Shown: positions 35,654-46,534 of the stretch, piece by piece
Position numbering within the stretch: position 1 is the stretch's first letter
Layout of the letters: every line of letters begins with the position of its first letter
Origin: Salivita marina
Lineage (GTDB): Bacteria > Pseudomonadota > Gammaproteobacteria > Pseudomonadales > Azotimanducaceae
Assembly: GCA_038144425.1 (NCBI GenBank)
Contig: JAYQNS010000003.1
Location: 620,001-684,000 of the forward strand
DNA length: 64,000 nt
Direction of reading: 5' to 3'
Notes under the pieces: generated by a model
Seen by the model: the letters and a program-made list of their open reading frames with translations, nothing else
Told to the model about the DNA's origin: nothing
The model's database searches: none
Translations under genes and position numbers: made by a program

Positions 35654-36469
35654 GCCCGGGCGCGGCGCTCGAAAGGCCGAGCCCACGTAGGCCGCTAGGG
35701 CCTCCGTGGCGGCGCCGAGATCCGCACTTTCCGCAAGCCAGGGCTCGGGCGCCAGCGGCGGCGCGAGGGTCATACGGTAGGCCGCCCCCTTCTTATTCAT
35801 CACCTCATAGAACAGGGTGATGTCCCGAAGCTGGTCGGAGAGGCGCGCGGCGCCGTAGAACACCGGGGAGTTCTGCGCCCCAAGGTGCATGGGAATGATG
35901 GGCACCTGATGACGCCGAGCCAAGCTTAGCGCCGTGCTCTGCCAGGGCCGCTCCCGAAGCTGCCCCCGGTCCCGGTAAGCCAGGCGCCCGGAGGGAAAGA
36001 CCACCACCAGGCGCCCTTCGGCAAAGGCCCGCCGCGTACCGCTAAGCGTTTCCCGCATGCGTGCCCGGGAGCGCTCCGAAGCCCGCCATTCCACGGGAAT
36101 GATGACGTCTTCCAGCGCTGGGGCGATGCGCACCGCATCGCGATTGGCAAAGATCATGAAGTCAGGGCGAACGGCCTTTAAAAGGTCAAACACGGCAATG
36201 CCGTCGGCAATCCCCGTGGGATGGTTTGCCACCAAGAGCGCCGGGCCTGTTCGAGGTAGGTATTCGGCCCCGGTGACTTCGAGCGCCAAGTGAAGGGTTT
36301 CGCTCACCACCTCAAGGGCCTCAAAGCCCGAGCGCCCCTGCATCGCATCCGCCAACGCCACGGCCTGGCGATAGCCGAGGAAGGGGTAGAGCAGGCGCCG
36401 GGCCAGGCGGCCCCCCAAGGTGGGGCCAAAGAGCCGGGGGGCGCGCTCCGCAATAAGCGTATCAATCAT
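35561..36469 (-). CDS. Lysophospholipid/1-acylglycerol-3-phosphate acyltransferase family
   Basis: About 302 residues from ATG 36469 (MIDTLIAERAPRLFG). Acyltransferase motifs are LLVANHPTGIADG (motif I, His and Asp) and VVVFPSGRLAYRDRG, with VPIIPMHLGAQNSPVFY near the C-terminus. It likely acylates a lysophospholipid or ornithine-lipid precursor on the inner membrane. The last 30 residues (PGPEHDQPRRNDESGAGDHG...) lack family character and lie antisense to the EamA gene, so the true end is probably near 35640 and a small frame error may hide it. Confidence 0.85.
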   Translation of the reverse strand: MIDTLIAERAPRLFGPTLGGRLARRLLYPFLGYRQAVALADAMQGRSGFEALEVVSETLHLALEVTGAEYLPRTGPALLVANHPTGIADGIAVFDLLKAVRPDFMIFANRDAVRIAPALEDVIIPVEWRASERSRARMRETLSGTRRAFAEGRLVVVFPSGRLAYRDRGQLRERPWQSTALSLARRHQVPIIPMHLGAQNSPVFYGAARLSDQLRDITLFYEVMNKKGAAYRMTLAPPLAPEPWLAESADLGAATEALAAYVGSAFRAPRPGLLPGPEHDQPRRNDESGAGDHGAVGHLAEK

Positions 36470-36492
36470 GTGCAGGGGGGCGGTCACGGCGC

Positions 36493-37413
36493 CTAGGGCC
36501 CGGCCTCGCCTAGGGCCGACAACACCACCCGGGCCAGGGCAAGGCGAACGCCCGAGAAGGCGTGATCCCCCGGGAGGACTTCCAGCGCCACCGGGCTGTG
36601 CGCCGCCACCAAAGATGCCTGCAGCGCCTCCAGGCGGGCCGGTGAAACATAGGCGTCCTCCGACCCGGCGACCAAGGTCACCCGCTGGCCGACGAAGTGC
36701 CCGGCCCGAGCGGCGAGGGAGAAAAAGGCCGGAGCCTCCGTCAGCTCCGCTACGAGGGCGGCGCCGCTCGTGCCAGAGAGGGGGCCCGCAACCCAACTTT
36801 CAAAGCGCTCAGCCGTGGCCCGGGCCGAGGCTTCATCGACTGCCAGGGCCTCGGCCATGAGGCCAAAATCCGGACCCGCGAGATTGACCAGCGTACTTAC
36901 CCGAGGGTGCCCTGCGCCGGCGCGAAGCGCCAAATAGCCCCCCATGGAGTGGCCCACGAGCGCCCGAGGCTGGGCGTCAAGGGAAAAGCGCCTTCGCACC
37001 CCGGGGTCATCCAGCCAGCGCAGCATGGCATCGATGTCTTCGAGGCAATGGCGGAAGCTGAAAATCCCGGCGCTGCCCCAGGCCCCGCGGTAATGGGGAA
37101 GGAGGACTGCGTAGCCGGCACGACGCAGCACTTGGGCAAGGTCTTGATTCCGCTCTTCTCCCGGCAGCCCATGAAGAAGTACCACCACCGGCGCCGGGGT
37201 CTCTCCCCCGGGAAGGTAGAAAACCGCATTTATGGCGGCACCGCCGCTGGGAATGGCGGCGGACTCGAGGCTCGGGCCCGGCGCCCGGCGGGGTGGGTCT
37301 TCGGTGACGGGATCAAAAGCCATAGCGGCCCCCGGTGGTGCCCAGAAAACGCCCGTACTCACGGCAACCCCAAGCAACTTTCGCCATCCCCAACGCCCGT
37401 TCCATCGCCCCAT
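36493..37413 (-). CDS. Exported alpha/beta hydrolase (serine aminopeptidase-like)
   Basis: A 306-residue hydrolase. A signal peptide (LLGVAVSTGVFWAPPGAAMAF) is followed by VVVLLHGLPGEERNQ (oxyanion HG), the nucleophile elbow VGHSMGGYLALRAG, a candidate acid in LVAGSEDAYVSP and the catalytic His in LPGDHAFSGVR. Substrate unknown; such proteins are esterases or peptidases. It lies 23 bp upstream of the acyltransferase on the same strand, so a joint role in lipid handling is possible. Confidence 0.92.
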   Translation of the reverse strand: MGRWNGRWGWRKLLGVAVSTGVFWAPPGAAMAFDPVTEDPPRRAPGPSLESAAIPSGGAAINAVFYLPGGETPAPVVVLLHGLPGEERNQDLAQVLRRAGYAVLLPHYRGAWGSAGIFSFRHCLEDIDAMLRWLDDPGVRRRFSLDAQPRALVGHSMGGYLALRAGAGHPRVSTLVNLAGPDFGLMAEALAVDEASARATAERFESWVAGPLSGTSGAALVAELTEAPAFFSLAARAGHFVGQRVTLVAGSEDAYVSPARLEALQASLVAAHSPVALEVLPGDHAFSGVRLALARVVLSALGEAGP

Positions 37414-37447
37414 GCTGAGTCTCCCTAGCTCCGCGGCGCACCATGGC

Positions 37448-39259
37448 CTAGGGTGCCCCAGACCACAAGCGCCGGGCGAGACCCGAGCGACGCAGGGGCG
37501 CCTGCGCCAGACAGCTATCGACCGCCGCCGGCGCTGCGAACAGGCGCACTCGGGTCCGTGCGCGGGTGACCGCGGTGTACAGGAGCGCGCGGTTTAGCAG
37601 CTGCTGCCCCCCTTCCCCAAGCCCCAGGGGCAGAACCACGGAAACCTCTCCAAACTCCGACCCCTGGCTTTTGTGAATGGTACAGGCGTAGGCCGGTTCA
37701 AAAGCTGGCAGACGATCGAGGGGCACACGCTTGGGGGCGGCACCGGCGCTGGGAAAGACCGCGACCAGCCCCCCTTCTCCGACCCGGACCATGCCGAGAT
37801 CGCCGTTGAACACCCCAAGGCCGGGATCATTGCGAAGCACCATGAGGGGCATACCCGGAAAGGGGCCCTCAGCAGGCACCGGCGCCCCGGCCGCTCGAAG
37901 CGCCGCGGCTACCTGAGCATTGAGACCCGCGGTCCCCAGGGGGCCCTGGCGCGTCGGTGTAAGGAGAGTGAAAGCGCCAAGTTGGGCAAGCAGCGCCTCA
38001 TCCTCCGTCCCGGCGGCTTCCAGCTGCCACAGCGCGAGATAGGCCTCCCGAGCCTCCTCCAAAGCCCCCTCAGGCGCCTCCGAATAGCGAAGCGCGTCGT
38101 CACCCTGGGTCAAGGCAACCCAGGCATCATCACGCCGCCCTTCGTTCACCGCCGCCGCAAAGCGAGCTACGGCGCCGGAGGGATCGAAGCGGTAGCTGCG
38201 CTGCAGATGGCAGAGGCAATCCGCCAAGGGGGGGACCGTTGCCCGCTCATAGGGGGCCAGATCATCGCCGGTCAGCCCTTCCAGGGCCCGGCAGCGCGCG
38301 CGGGACAGCGTCGGCTGGCTGCTCCCCGCGGTGAGATCCCCGAGCACCTGCCCCGTTTCCACGGAAGCAAGCTGGTCCTTGTCCCCAAGCAGGATCACCC
38401 GCGCTTCCGGCGCCAGCGCCCCAAAGAGCTGGGCCATGAGGCGCAAATCCACCATGGAAGCCTCGTCTACAAGTACTACATCGGCAGCGAGGGGCGCATC
38501 GCGCCCCCGGGAAAAGCGATTGCCATAGGGCTGGTAGCCCAGAAGCCGGTGCAAGGTCACGGCCTCATCGGGGATGGCCGCAAGCCCTGCTTCCAGCGCC
38601 TGGGGCAAGGCGGTGTTCGCGAGGGATGCCTTGGCCCCGGCCACAGCCTGAGCCAGGCGCGCCGCCGCCTTCCCCGTAGGGGCGGTCAGCGCGATGCGCA
38701 CAGGGCCAGCCTGCGCATCATCATGCTGCAGCGCTGCTGCCAACAGTGTTAGGGCCCGGGTGACGGTTGACGTCTTCCCGGTCCCCGGGCCGCCGGTGAG
38801 CACGAGAAGGCCCCGCTCTAAAAGCATGGCGGCCGCGAGCCGTTGCCAGTCAATCGCTTCCCCTGGGACGCCGAAGAGTACCTCAAGCCAAGCTTTCAAT
38901 TGCGCCGGGGCCGTGCTCAAGGGCGAGGGCTGCGAGGCGCGAGCACGAAGTACCTCGGCAAGCTGCGCTTCGTTCCGAGCATCCTTTGCCAGGTAAAGAG
39001 CATTCTCCCAGAGCACGAGGGGCGCCGGGCCAGACTCCGCCCCAAGGAGCCCCGAGTCCTCAAGCAGCACCGCCCAATTAAGCCCCGGAGGTGCCGGCAC
39101 CTCCTCTAGAGGCAGGCAGCTGTGCTGCACCGCCACCCCCGCCTCCAGCTGTTCAAGCAGCATTGCCAAAGCGCCATGAGCCTCGGACCCCGGCGCATAG
39201 CGGCACCATCGCAGCAGCGCTTGGCTGAGGGGCCCGAGGGGTTCCGAGCGAAGCGCCAT
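37448..39259 (-). CDS. recD: RecBCD enzyme subunit RecD
   Basis: A 603-residue SF1B helicase, the fast 5'-3' motor of RecBCD. Walker A is LTGGPGTGKTSTV, Walker B VVLVDEASMVDL, then GDKDQLASVETGQVLGDL; the C-terminal motifs are ACTIHKSQGSEFGEVSVVLP and LLYTAVTRARTRVRLF. ATG 39259 overlaps the recB stop by one base (TGATG), so recD is translated from the recC-recB-recD transcript. The frame is intact, unlike recB and recC. Confidence 0.95.
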   Translation of the reverse strand: MALRSEPLGPLSQALLRWCRYAPGSEAHGALAMLLEQLEAGVAVQHSCLPLEEVPAPPGLNWAVLLEDSGLLGAESGPAPLVLWENALYLAKDARNEAQLAEVLRARASQPSPLSTAPAQLKAWLEVLFGVPGEAIDWQRLAAAMLLERGLLVLTGGPGTGKTSTVTRALTLLAAALQHDDAQAGPVRIALTAPTGKAAARLAQAVAGAKASLANTALPQALEAGLAAIPDEAVTLHRLLGYQPYGNRFSRGRDAPLAADVVLVDEASMVDLRLMAQLFGALAPEARVILLGDKDQLASVETGQVLGDLTAGSSQPTLSRARCRALEGLTGDDLAPYERATVPPLADCLCHLQRSYRFDPSGAVARFAAAVNEGRRDDAWVALTQGDDALRYSEAPEGALEEAREAYLALWQLEAAGTEDEALLAQLGAFTLLTPTRQGPLGTAGLNAQVAAALRAAGAPVPAEGPFPGMPLMVLRNDPGLGVFNGDLGMVRVGEGGLVAVFPSAGAAPKRVPLDRLPAFEPAYACTIHKSQGSEFGEVSVVLPLGLGEGGQQLLNRALLYTAVTRARTRVRLFAAPAAVDSCLAQAPLRRSGLARRLWSGAP

Positions 39260-42200
39260 CAGCGCACCTCCCGGGAGAAGCAACGATCTAGCGCGTCGAG
39301 GAGCGCAGGATCAGGATCGTCAGCAAAAATGCCCAGGAGGGAATCGGGGTCCATGCCCCGCAAAAAGAGATAGCGAACGCCGCCAAAGGCCGTTTCCCCT
39401 CCCGGGCCAAGGCGCCGGCGCAGTAGCCGTCGCAGGGCGCCGGCGTAGATAAGGTACTGAAAGGCGTAGTGATGGCTTTCCATGGCCGCCCGAAGCCCCG
39501 CCTCGTCGTAGGCCTCCCGGTGGAGACCGAGGCGATTCGACTTGTAATCCACCACATAGTAGCGCCGCTCCACGGCAAGCACGACGTCGATAAAGCCGCG
39601 AAGGAATCCCGTAAGGTGCTGCGGCGGCAGGGACGGCATGGGATAGCCAGCCTCCCGAATAAGCCCCTCAAGGGACGGCAGGGCGAAATCCTCGATCCGC
39701 AACTCGAAGGCGAGCTCAGCGCGCTGCTGGGGAATATCGGCCAGCGCGCGACCCCCAACAATGGGGGTGGCGCGCACGGCGCCCAGCCAGTCCCCGACGC
39801 CTTCTACCGTCACCCCTGGCGCGCCCCAAATCCCATGGCGACGCAGGCATCGCTCGAGGTGGGCCGGGACGGCCTCCGGCGCTCCAGGCCAGCTTTCTAG
39901 CATGTCGTGCAGGCATACACCGGGAATCGCCCCGGCGGGAAACTGGGCCGCCGGGGGGCTGAGGGGCGTGGGACTCTCGAGCACCGGGGCATCCCGCCCC
40001 TCATCCCCAAAGCCCGCGGGCTCCGCGCCGGCCTGCAAATCCTGGCGCAAGAGGCTTGAGTAGCTCACCCGCGCCTCCCGGGGAAAGCTTCGCGGTGCGA
40101 TAACCTTCGCCGGGGCGAGGGTCTCTCCCTTCCTTGGCTTCCGGAGCGCTGAGAGCCTCTGCGCCATCGAAAATTTCCAGGTCCCAGCCCGCGGCAACAA
40201 GTGCTTCGGCCCAGGCCTTTGGGGCCAGACCCTGGAGTCCAAGGGCATGGGCCAGGGCCGAGCCCTGCTGCGCCGCTTCGCTCTTCTCCCCCTTCGCTTC
40301 AGGCACGCCTACGTACACGGCGTGGCAGGCCCGGGTGAGGGCCACATAGAGCAGGCGCAGGCTTTCCCCAAGCTTCTCCCGCGCCGAAGCGGCCTGGGAC
40401 CGGGGCGCCTTGCGCAGATCCACGGCCATGGCCCCCACCGCCGGATCATGAAACAGGGGGAAGGTCTCTTCCTGCTCTATCCGGGGGAAAGGCAGAAGCA
40501 CCACGTCGTACTCCAGCCCCTTGGCGCCGTGCACGGTGATGATCTTCACCAAATTTTCGTCGCTTTCGAGGCGCTGCTGGTGAGCTTCGTTGTCATCGCC
40601 GCCCTGGCGCGCCTGGATAAAAGCCCGGAGCGTTTCCGCGGCCCCCCCGCCGGTGCGGTCAAAGCGCTCGAGGCACTCCCCGAGGTGCCTCAGGTCCGTG
40701 AGAATTCGCGGCCCCTCGGGGTCCCCGAGGCAGCGGGCAGGCACGGTATAGGCCTCCAAAACAGCGAACAGCGCCGCCAGCACCCCCTGACGCTCCCAGC
40801 GCTCCCGGATGCTGCGGAAGCGCGCCTGGTGCGCAGCGAGCGCATCGGCCTCCACCAGCGCCGGCGGCGGCACTGCCAAAAGGGGCGTCAAAAGCGCATC
40901 GCGCAGGCCGCCCCCGTCCTCCGGAGCCGCCACGGCACGAAGCACGCGAAACACATCCTCCGCCGTTTCCGTGGCAAAGACACTTTGCTTGGAGGCAAAG
41001 GCCGAGCCCAACCCGGCGGCGCGAAGGCAGCGCTGAAGCCGGGCCCCCTCGTTATGGGTGTTCACCAGCAAGGCGCACTGCTGGGGCTTTAAGGGCTTCC
41101 CTTCGATCGTCGCCTCCGCCAGCAGGCGCTGCAGCAGGGCCACGGTCGCGTGGGCTTGCGCTTCGTCGCTGCCCGCGGCGGTGCTCCGGTAGAACCCCAG
41201 GGCCGGCGCCGGAGCGCCGTTCCGGGCCCAGGGCTGGGAGGGATAGGTCTTCGCGGCGGTCACGGGCTCAAAGCTCATGGCCTCGCTCAGGAAAGGATCG
41301 GGCTGCCGCTGGTAAAAGCGGTTGAGCATTTCGATGACCGGGGGCGACGAACGCCAGTTCTGATCCATGCGCAGCCGATCGCCGTCGGGAAGGGCCTGCC
41401 GGGCCCGCAGGTAGGCGAAGAGATCGGCGCCCCGAAAGCCGTAGATCGCCTGCTTCGGATCGCCGATGAGCACGAGCGTGCCCGGCCCCCCAACGGGATA
41501 GAGGGCCTCGAAGATGTTCAGCTGCACTGGATCCGTGTCCTGGAACTCGTCGATGAAGGCCAGGGGATAGCGGGCAGCCAGGCGTTCCGCCAACGCCTTG
41601 CCGCTGGCGGCGCGGAGGCTCGCGGCCAGCTGGCGCAGCGCATCCTCCGGGCCCCGAAGCTGCCGCTGGTCCTTGTGCGTCGCCAAGGCCTGCTGGAAGG
41701 CCCGAAAGAGCGTGTGCGTCAGTCCAGCTTCGAAGGCCTCGGCAGCGCTTAAGAGCGCCTCCGCTGCGGTGGCCAGGGCGCCCCCGGTGACGGCGCTTTG
41801 GCCCTTTTGACCCGAGTTTCCTCGAAGGCTGCGGGGGTGAAGGCCTCCAGGAGCCCGGAGTCTTTCTTCTTCTTGCCCTCCCCCAGGAGCGCCTTTAGGG
41901 CCTCGGGTAGCGGTGCCTCCGTTCCAAGCACCGCATCGAGGGTGCTCTGGAGGCTGGGCTTGCCCGGTCCCCGAGACTGCGCGTTATAGCGCTCGCTCAG
42001 GGCGCCCCAGCCCGTCCCAGCCTTGCCGAAATCCGCAAGACCAAGCACGGCGGGCTCCTCATCCCGCCGCGCCCAGGCTGCGCGCAGCGCAGCAAGGGCC
42101 TGCGCAAGGGCACCGCCTAGGACGTCGAGACCCTCCTCAGGTGCGCCCCAAAAGGTCAGGGCACCGGGGGCCACCCAGCTGCTGAAGAGCCGTTCGCACT

Positions 42201-42768
42201 TCTCAGGGCCGGCCCAAACCCGTAGCCAAAGCGCCTGCAGGGACGGCGACGCGGAGTAAAACCCCTGCCGCCACGCCGTGCGCAGGGCCTCTCCCTGCAG
42301 TGCCTCGTCGTCCTCAAGATTTTCAAAAGTAAAGGGCGTGGCCTGCTCCAGAGCGCCTTCGAGAAGGGCGCGATGGCAAAAGCCGTGAATGGTGAACACC
42401 GGGGCCTCGTCGAGCTGCCCGAGGGCCGCCCGGAGCCGCGCCTGATCCCGAAGGCGATCGGCACTTTGGTTCCATAGCTGAGCAAGGAAGGCGTCCTTCG
42501 GAGGTTCGGGATCGAGGAAGGCCTGAAGGGCGCTCCGAAGGCGCTGCCCAAGACGGTCCCGAAGTTCGGCAGTCGCCGCCCGAGTGAAGGTCACCATGAG
42601 AATTTCGTCAATGCGCAGGGCCGGCCCATCTAAGGCATGGGGCGCTTGTTGCCCCAACACGGCCCGGAGCACGAGGGAACCCAGAGCGAAGGTTTTTCCC
42701 GTGCCGGCGCTGGCCTCTAAAAGCTTACGCCCCGCCAGGGGCATGCGGTGGGGGTCAAAGCGCGTCAT
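39259..42768 (-). CDS. recB: RecBCD enzyme subunit RecB (two frameshifts)
   Basis: Helicase-nuclease subunit, about 1,170 residues if repaired, the normal size. The first frame (42768 to about 41805) has Walker A LEASAGTGKTFALGSLVLRA and VTFTRAATAELRDRLG. The middle frame has PLAFIDEFQDTDPVQLNIFEAL, LIGDPKQAIYGFRGAD and TVHGAKGLEYDVVLLPF. The last frame has the nuclease motif YYVVDYKSNRLG and the upstream LHDMLESW. The first join needs one added base near 41802-41804 (gives KRGQSAVTGGALA); the second needs one base removed near 40127-40129 (gives EAKEGETLAPAK). Its start overlaps the recC stop as ATGA. Conserved motifs across all frames argue for sequence error. Confidence 0.9.
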
Positions 42769-45700
42769 GGAAGCGCCCCCCAGGCCTCGAGCGTTTCCCG
42801 CGCCGCCCCCAGGGAAACCTCGCTTTCCGCCTCAAGCAGGGGAAGAAACACGTGCTCCGCGAGGGCGCAGAATCGGTCCCGGAAAGGATAAAGGCCTTGG
42901 GGGAAGGCATGGCGAGCGGCCAGCGTGAGCCCTTCCGGGGGGCGACCCCGGGACCGCTCGGGACGCCACTGGGACTCTAGCGCAGCGAATTTTTCGTCCC
43001 CCGCCTTGCCCCCACGGACCGCCTCGGCCCAGGTGCAGGAGGCCTCGGGGAACAGGGGCAGGGGTTCCCTAAGCCCCAGCTGGAGCAGCCCGAGGAGGGT
43101 CTCCAGCGCGGTCTCGGGCGACGCCGGGGCCGTCACCACCACGGCTTTTTCCGGCCCCAGCAGCACCCCATGGCGCCCCCACCCAGCGGTCGCATATAGC
43201 AGCACCGATATCCACAGCCCCAAACGATCCTGAGCGCGGAGAGCACCAAAGCGCTGCGCCCGCACGAGCCCATCGGACCAGCGCAGGCAGGGCCCGAGAA
43301 TACGGCCTGACGGTAGCGCGAGATCGAGGGACACCTGGGCCGCCGTGGCCGCCCAGAAGGCCTCCGGGAGGGCCCCGCGAAGGGCCTGGGTGGTGGCCCG
43401 GGCCTCGGCGAGGGCCCCGTCTCCTGCAGCGCCCAGGGGTAAACGCCCTCGGGCTCGGAGCACCTCGTCATTCCCGGCCAGGGCAAAGCTGTCCTCGAGC
43501 AGCCGGTAGCGGCCGAGGGGGTCTAGGGTGAAGGGTTCGTCATCCTCCACGCTCTCGGGAAGGCGCCGAAGCGCGGCGCCGAGGCCCTCCCGGAAGAAGG
43601 TGCCCAGGGGATCGCGATGGAAGGCCAACAGCAACGCCGGCGCTCGGGCGGGGTCGGGGGCCAGGGAGGGCCAGCGGCCTCCCTAACCGACGATTCCAAG
43701 GGCCCGGGCGTAATTCCTGGCGCCTCAAGGCGAGGACGCCAGAGGCTCTGATAAGTGTCGAGCCCCGTCTCCCCATAGCGGGAGGAAAAGGGCTGGAGGG
43801 GCGGCGCCACGGTGATGGGCTTAAGCGCCCTTTCCATCGCCTCGCTCTCGACCTCGCCGGTCAGCGCGGCCTGCAGCTCCGTCACCAACAGGGACGGCGG
43901 AAGGGGCCGGTAGTTTCGATCCCGCGCGGTCCAGCTTAGAAGCACCCGGTCCCGGGCCGAGAGCAGGGCCTCGAGGAAGAGGTAGCGATCTTCGCTTCGG
44001 CGCAGCCGGTCCCCCGGGCGAGGCGCTTGCGCCATGAGGTCAAAGGGCAGCGGCTGCTCAATACGGGGATAGGCGTCCTCGTTCATACCCACCAGGCATA
44101 CAATGCGGAAGGGCAGAACGCGCATGGGCATGAGCGTGCAGAAGGTCACACCGCCCGCGAAGAAGCGATGGGCCGCCCCCGGCCCCTCGAGGGCGCCCTT
44201 CAGCGCCTCAAGCAAGGCAAGGCGAGGTAGAGGGGTGCTCGCCACCGCATTCGGCAAGGTCAGCAGTTCGCCGAGCACCTCCCGGAGCGGCGCCAGCACC
44301 AGGTCGTCCTCCGGGGACAGGTCGAGGCAGCGCTGGAGCGCCTCTTCCAGCACCGCAGCCCATTCCGCGGGGAGGCAGGGCCCGGCGAGGCGCTCCCGGA
44401 AGCGGGCAAGCGTTTCCACGGCGGATAGCAAAGCACTGAGCCGTGCCCCCTCCCCTTCGGCGAGGGCCACGGGAGCAAGGCCAGAAAAGACGCCATCGGT
44501 GTCCCCGGTCATGGCCCCGAGGAGCAAGCGATCAAGGCCCCGGCGCCAGCTATGAAGGACAGCCTCTTCCCCTAGCCCCGTGGCGGCCCAATCCCGCCCG
44601 TCCCAGCCCCAACGCACCTCCGCAGCCTCGAGCCATCGTTCAAAGAGAGCTAGGTCCTCCAGGGCTAGGCCAAAGGCGCGCTGGCATTGAGGCAGGGCGA
44701 GGAGCGCCATCACCGTGCTGCGCTCAAAGCGGCTCGCCGGTAGGGCCAGCAGGCGCTCGAACCAGGCGAGGAGCGGCGCCTCCTCCTGCCCCTGGCGGTC
44801 GGCGATGCTGTAGGGGAGCTCCAGCGGTAGCTCCGGCTGGCCGAAGACCGCCTCGATGAGGGGCGCGTAGTGATCAATATCTGGAATCATCACCACCACG
44901 TCCTGGGGCCGAAGGGAAGCGTCGGCCTCGAAGGCGTCCACCAGGGCGTCGTAGAGGGTTTCGATTTCCCGCAGCGGACTGGGGCAAGGCAAAAAGCCTA
45001 GGGACCGGTCCTCGGGGTCAGCACGAGGGGCGCATCGTCCCCAAGGAGCACAGCCTGCTGAAGCTGGGCCAGCGCCGTTTCTTCGTCCCGCTCTCCAAAG
45101 TGGTCGAGCACCTCCGCCGCACCATCAAGGGCCAGGAGCTGATTGAGAAATTGCCGCCCCAGCGCCCCGTTCTGGGCCAGCAGGGGATGGGCCGGGAGAT
45201 AGGCCACGGCCGCCGCCTCGTAAGCCTCCAGCGCCTCCGCACCGCCGTCCTTCAGGGCCTCGGCCTGGCGACGCGCGACCACGGCGGGGCGCAGCACCTC
45301 GGCCCAGTAATCCGCCGAGGGATTGAGGAAATACAGGGTCACGGGGCGATGACGAGCCAGGGCCGTGAACAGAGCTAGCTGCCCCGGGGGTAGGGCCGAA
45401 AGGCCAAAGAGGGCCACCCGAGGCGCCACGGGAACGAGGAGGTCGTCAAGAGCTCCGGGGGGCTGTGCGCCAGGCGCTCGAGGGCGGCGGTCAGGAGCGT
45501 CGCGCGATCAGGCGCGGCGCCGAGGGCGGCCACGGCCTGGGCCCAAAGGGCGCTTTGCCAGGCCTCATGGGGCCCGGGCAAGCCCAGGCGCTGCCCCCGC
45601 CTCCAGGCTGCCAGCCAGGATGGGCGGTACACCAGATACTGATCGAACAGATCGGCGATGCGCTCCGCCAACTGAAAGCGCTTTAGGCCCTGCTCTCCGC

Positions 45701-46034
45701 CTTCAAGGTAATGCCGCAGCGGCGCAAAGGCTGGAGCGTCTTGCGGCAGGGCCGCGAGCAGCCCGAAGAGGGTCCAGCGAAGGTTGCGCTTCGCGTAGGG
45801 GTCGTCCGCCGGCGCGGGCACGAGGGTTCGGATCAGACGCCAGGCGAAAAGCGAGGGCAAGGGATAGGCCACCCCGGCGGCAATGCCGAAGGCCTTCGCC
45901 TGCTCGGTGCGCAAGGGCCATGCCTGGGCTTTGCACGACCACCACCTCTTCTCGAGGGGGTCGGCCTCGGCCGCAGGCCACCCGGTTAGACTGCCACCTT
46001 GAGCCGACCCGCGCCCCGCCCCACAGGGCGACAC
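42765..46034 (-). CDS. recC: RecBCD enzyme subunit RecC (several frameshifts; 5' end scrambled)
   Basis: Chi-recognition subunit, near 1,090 codons. Consecutive frames carry, in order: EEVVVVQSPGMA and AFGIAAGVAYPLPSLFAWRL; KRFQLAERIADLFDQYLVYRPSWLAAW; PRVALFGLSALPPGQLALF; LPCPSPLREIETLYDALVDAFEAD and VMIPDIDHYAPLIEAVFG; RIVCLVGMNEDAYPR; and a C-terminal frame beginning LLLAFHRDPLGTFFREGLG. Single-base additions near 45447, 45013 and 43671 rejoin the last four blocks. Around 45937 a shift between QSPGMA and LRTEQAKAFG is larger than one base, and upstream of it the gene dissolves into degraded repeats, so the true start cannot be placed. Confidence 0.85.
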
Positions 46035-46534
46035 GGGGCCTGGGGAGCTTAAGAGCTCGGCGCCCCCAGGTTTTCCACCCGGTTAGGCGCACCACCGCTG
46101 AGCACATAAGCCCCCTATTTCGCCATTACCGCGCCCCCACAGGGCGACACGCTCAGGAAACTCGGGTCTCGCCGGCCCAGGAAGGCACGAAACTTAATCA
46201 TGGCCGTAGGCGCACCTTTGCACGACCCCCAGGGGTTCGACGGTGAGGCCACATCCTGGCAGGCGCCGAGGCCCCAGCCCCCTTTCGCACCTTCCCGGGA
46301 AGCTCCACGGTTTAACACGCAGCCCCCGCCAGATTGGGCCCTTTGCGCGGAAGCCGGCGAGACCCCGGTCCACCGCCCGTGAGACGGCAGGTGACCTCGC
46401 CGGAGTGGGGAAGGAGAATAAGCGCCGGCGCTCGCCAGGGTTTTCCAGGCCTACCCCCGCCGCGGTCACCGACGCCCAGGTTGCCCCCACACGGAGCCGA
46501 CCGCCAGGGGATCGGCTCGCTGGAGAAGCCGTCG
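45960..46534. repeat. Scrambled, indel-rich direct repeats between recC and hyuB
   Basis: No gene can be read here. Three relationships are visible, all in direct orientation. The segments 45979-46042 and 46076-46157 both run from CCACCCGGTTAG to CCACAGGGCGACAC. The segment 46232-46365 is a degraded copy of the hyuB 3' end at 46536-46654 (shared core CCTTCCCGGGAAGCTCCAC...GTTTAACAC). The segment 46366-46534 is a shortened copy of 47028-47332 within hyuB (shared CGCCGGCGCTCGCC, CCCCGCCGCGGTCACCG and GATCGGCTCGCTGGAGAAG-like stretches). Copies differ by many small indels, which resembles noisy-read patches or a collapsed assembly join more than biological repeats. No transposase or terminal inverted repeats are present. 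Confidence 0.75.

Noticed and set aside
45960..46534. Insertion sequence or transposon scar between recC and hyuB.
   Set aside because: No transposase fragment, terminal inverted repeats or target duplication; the repeats are copies of adjacent hyuB and recC DNA.
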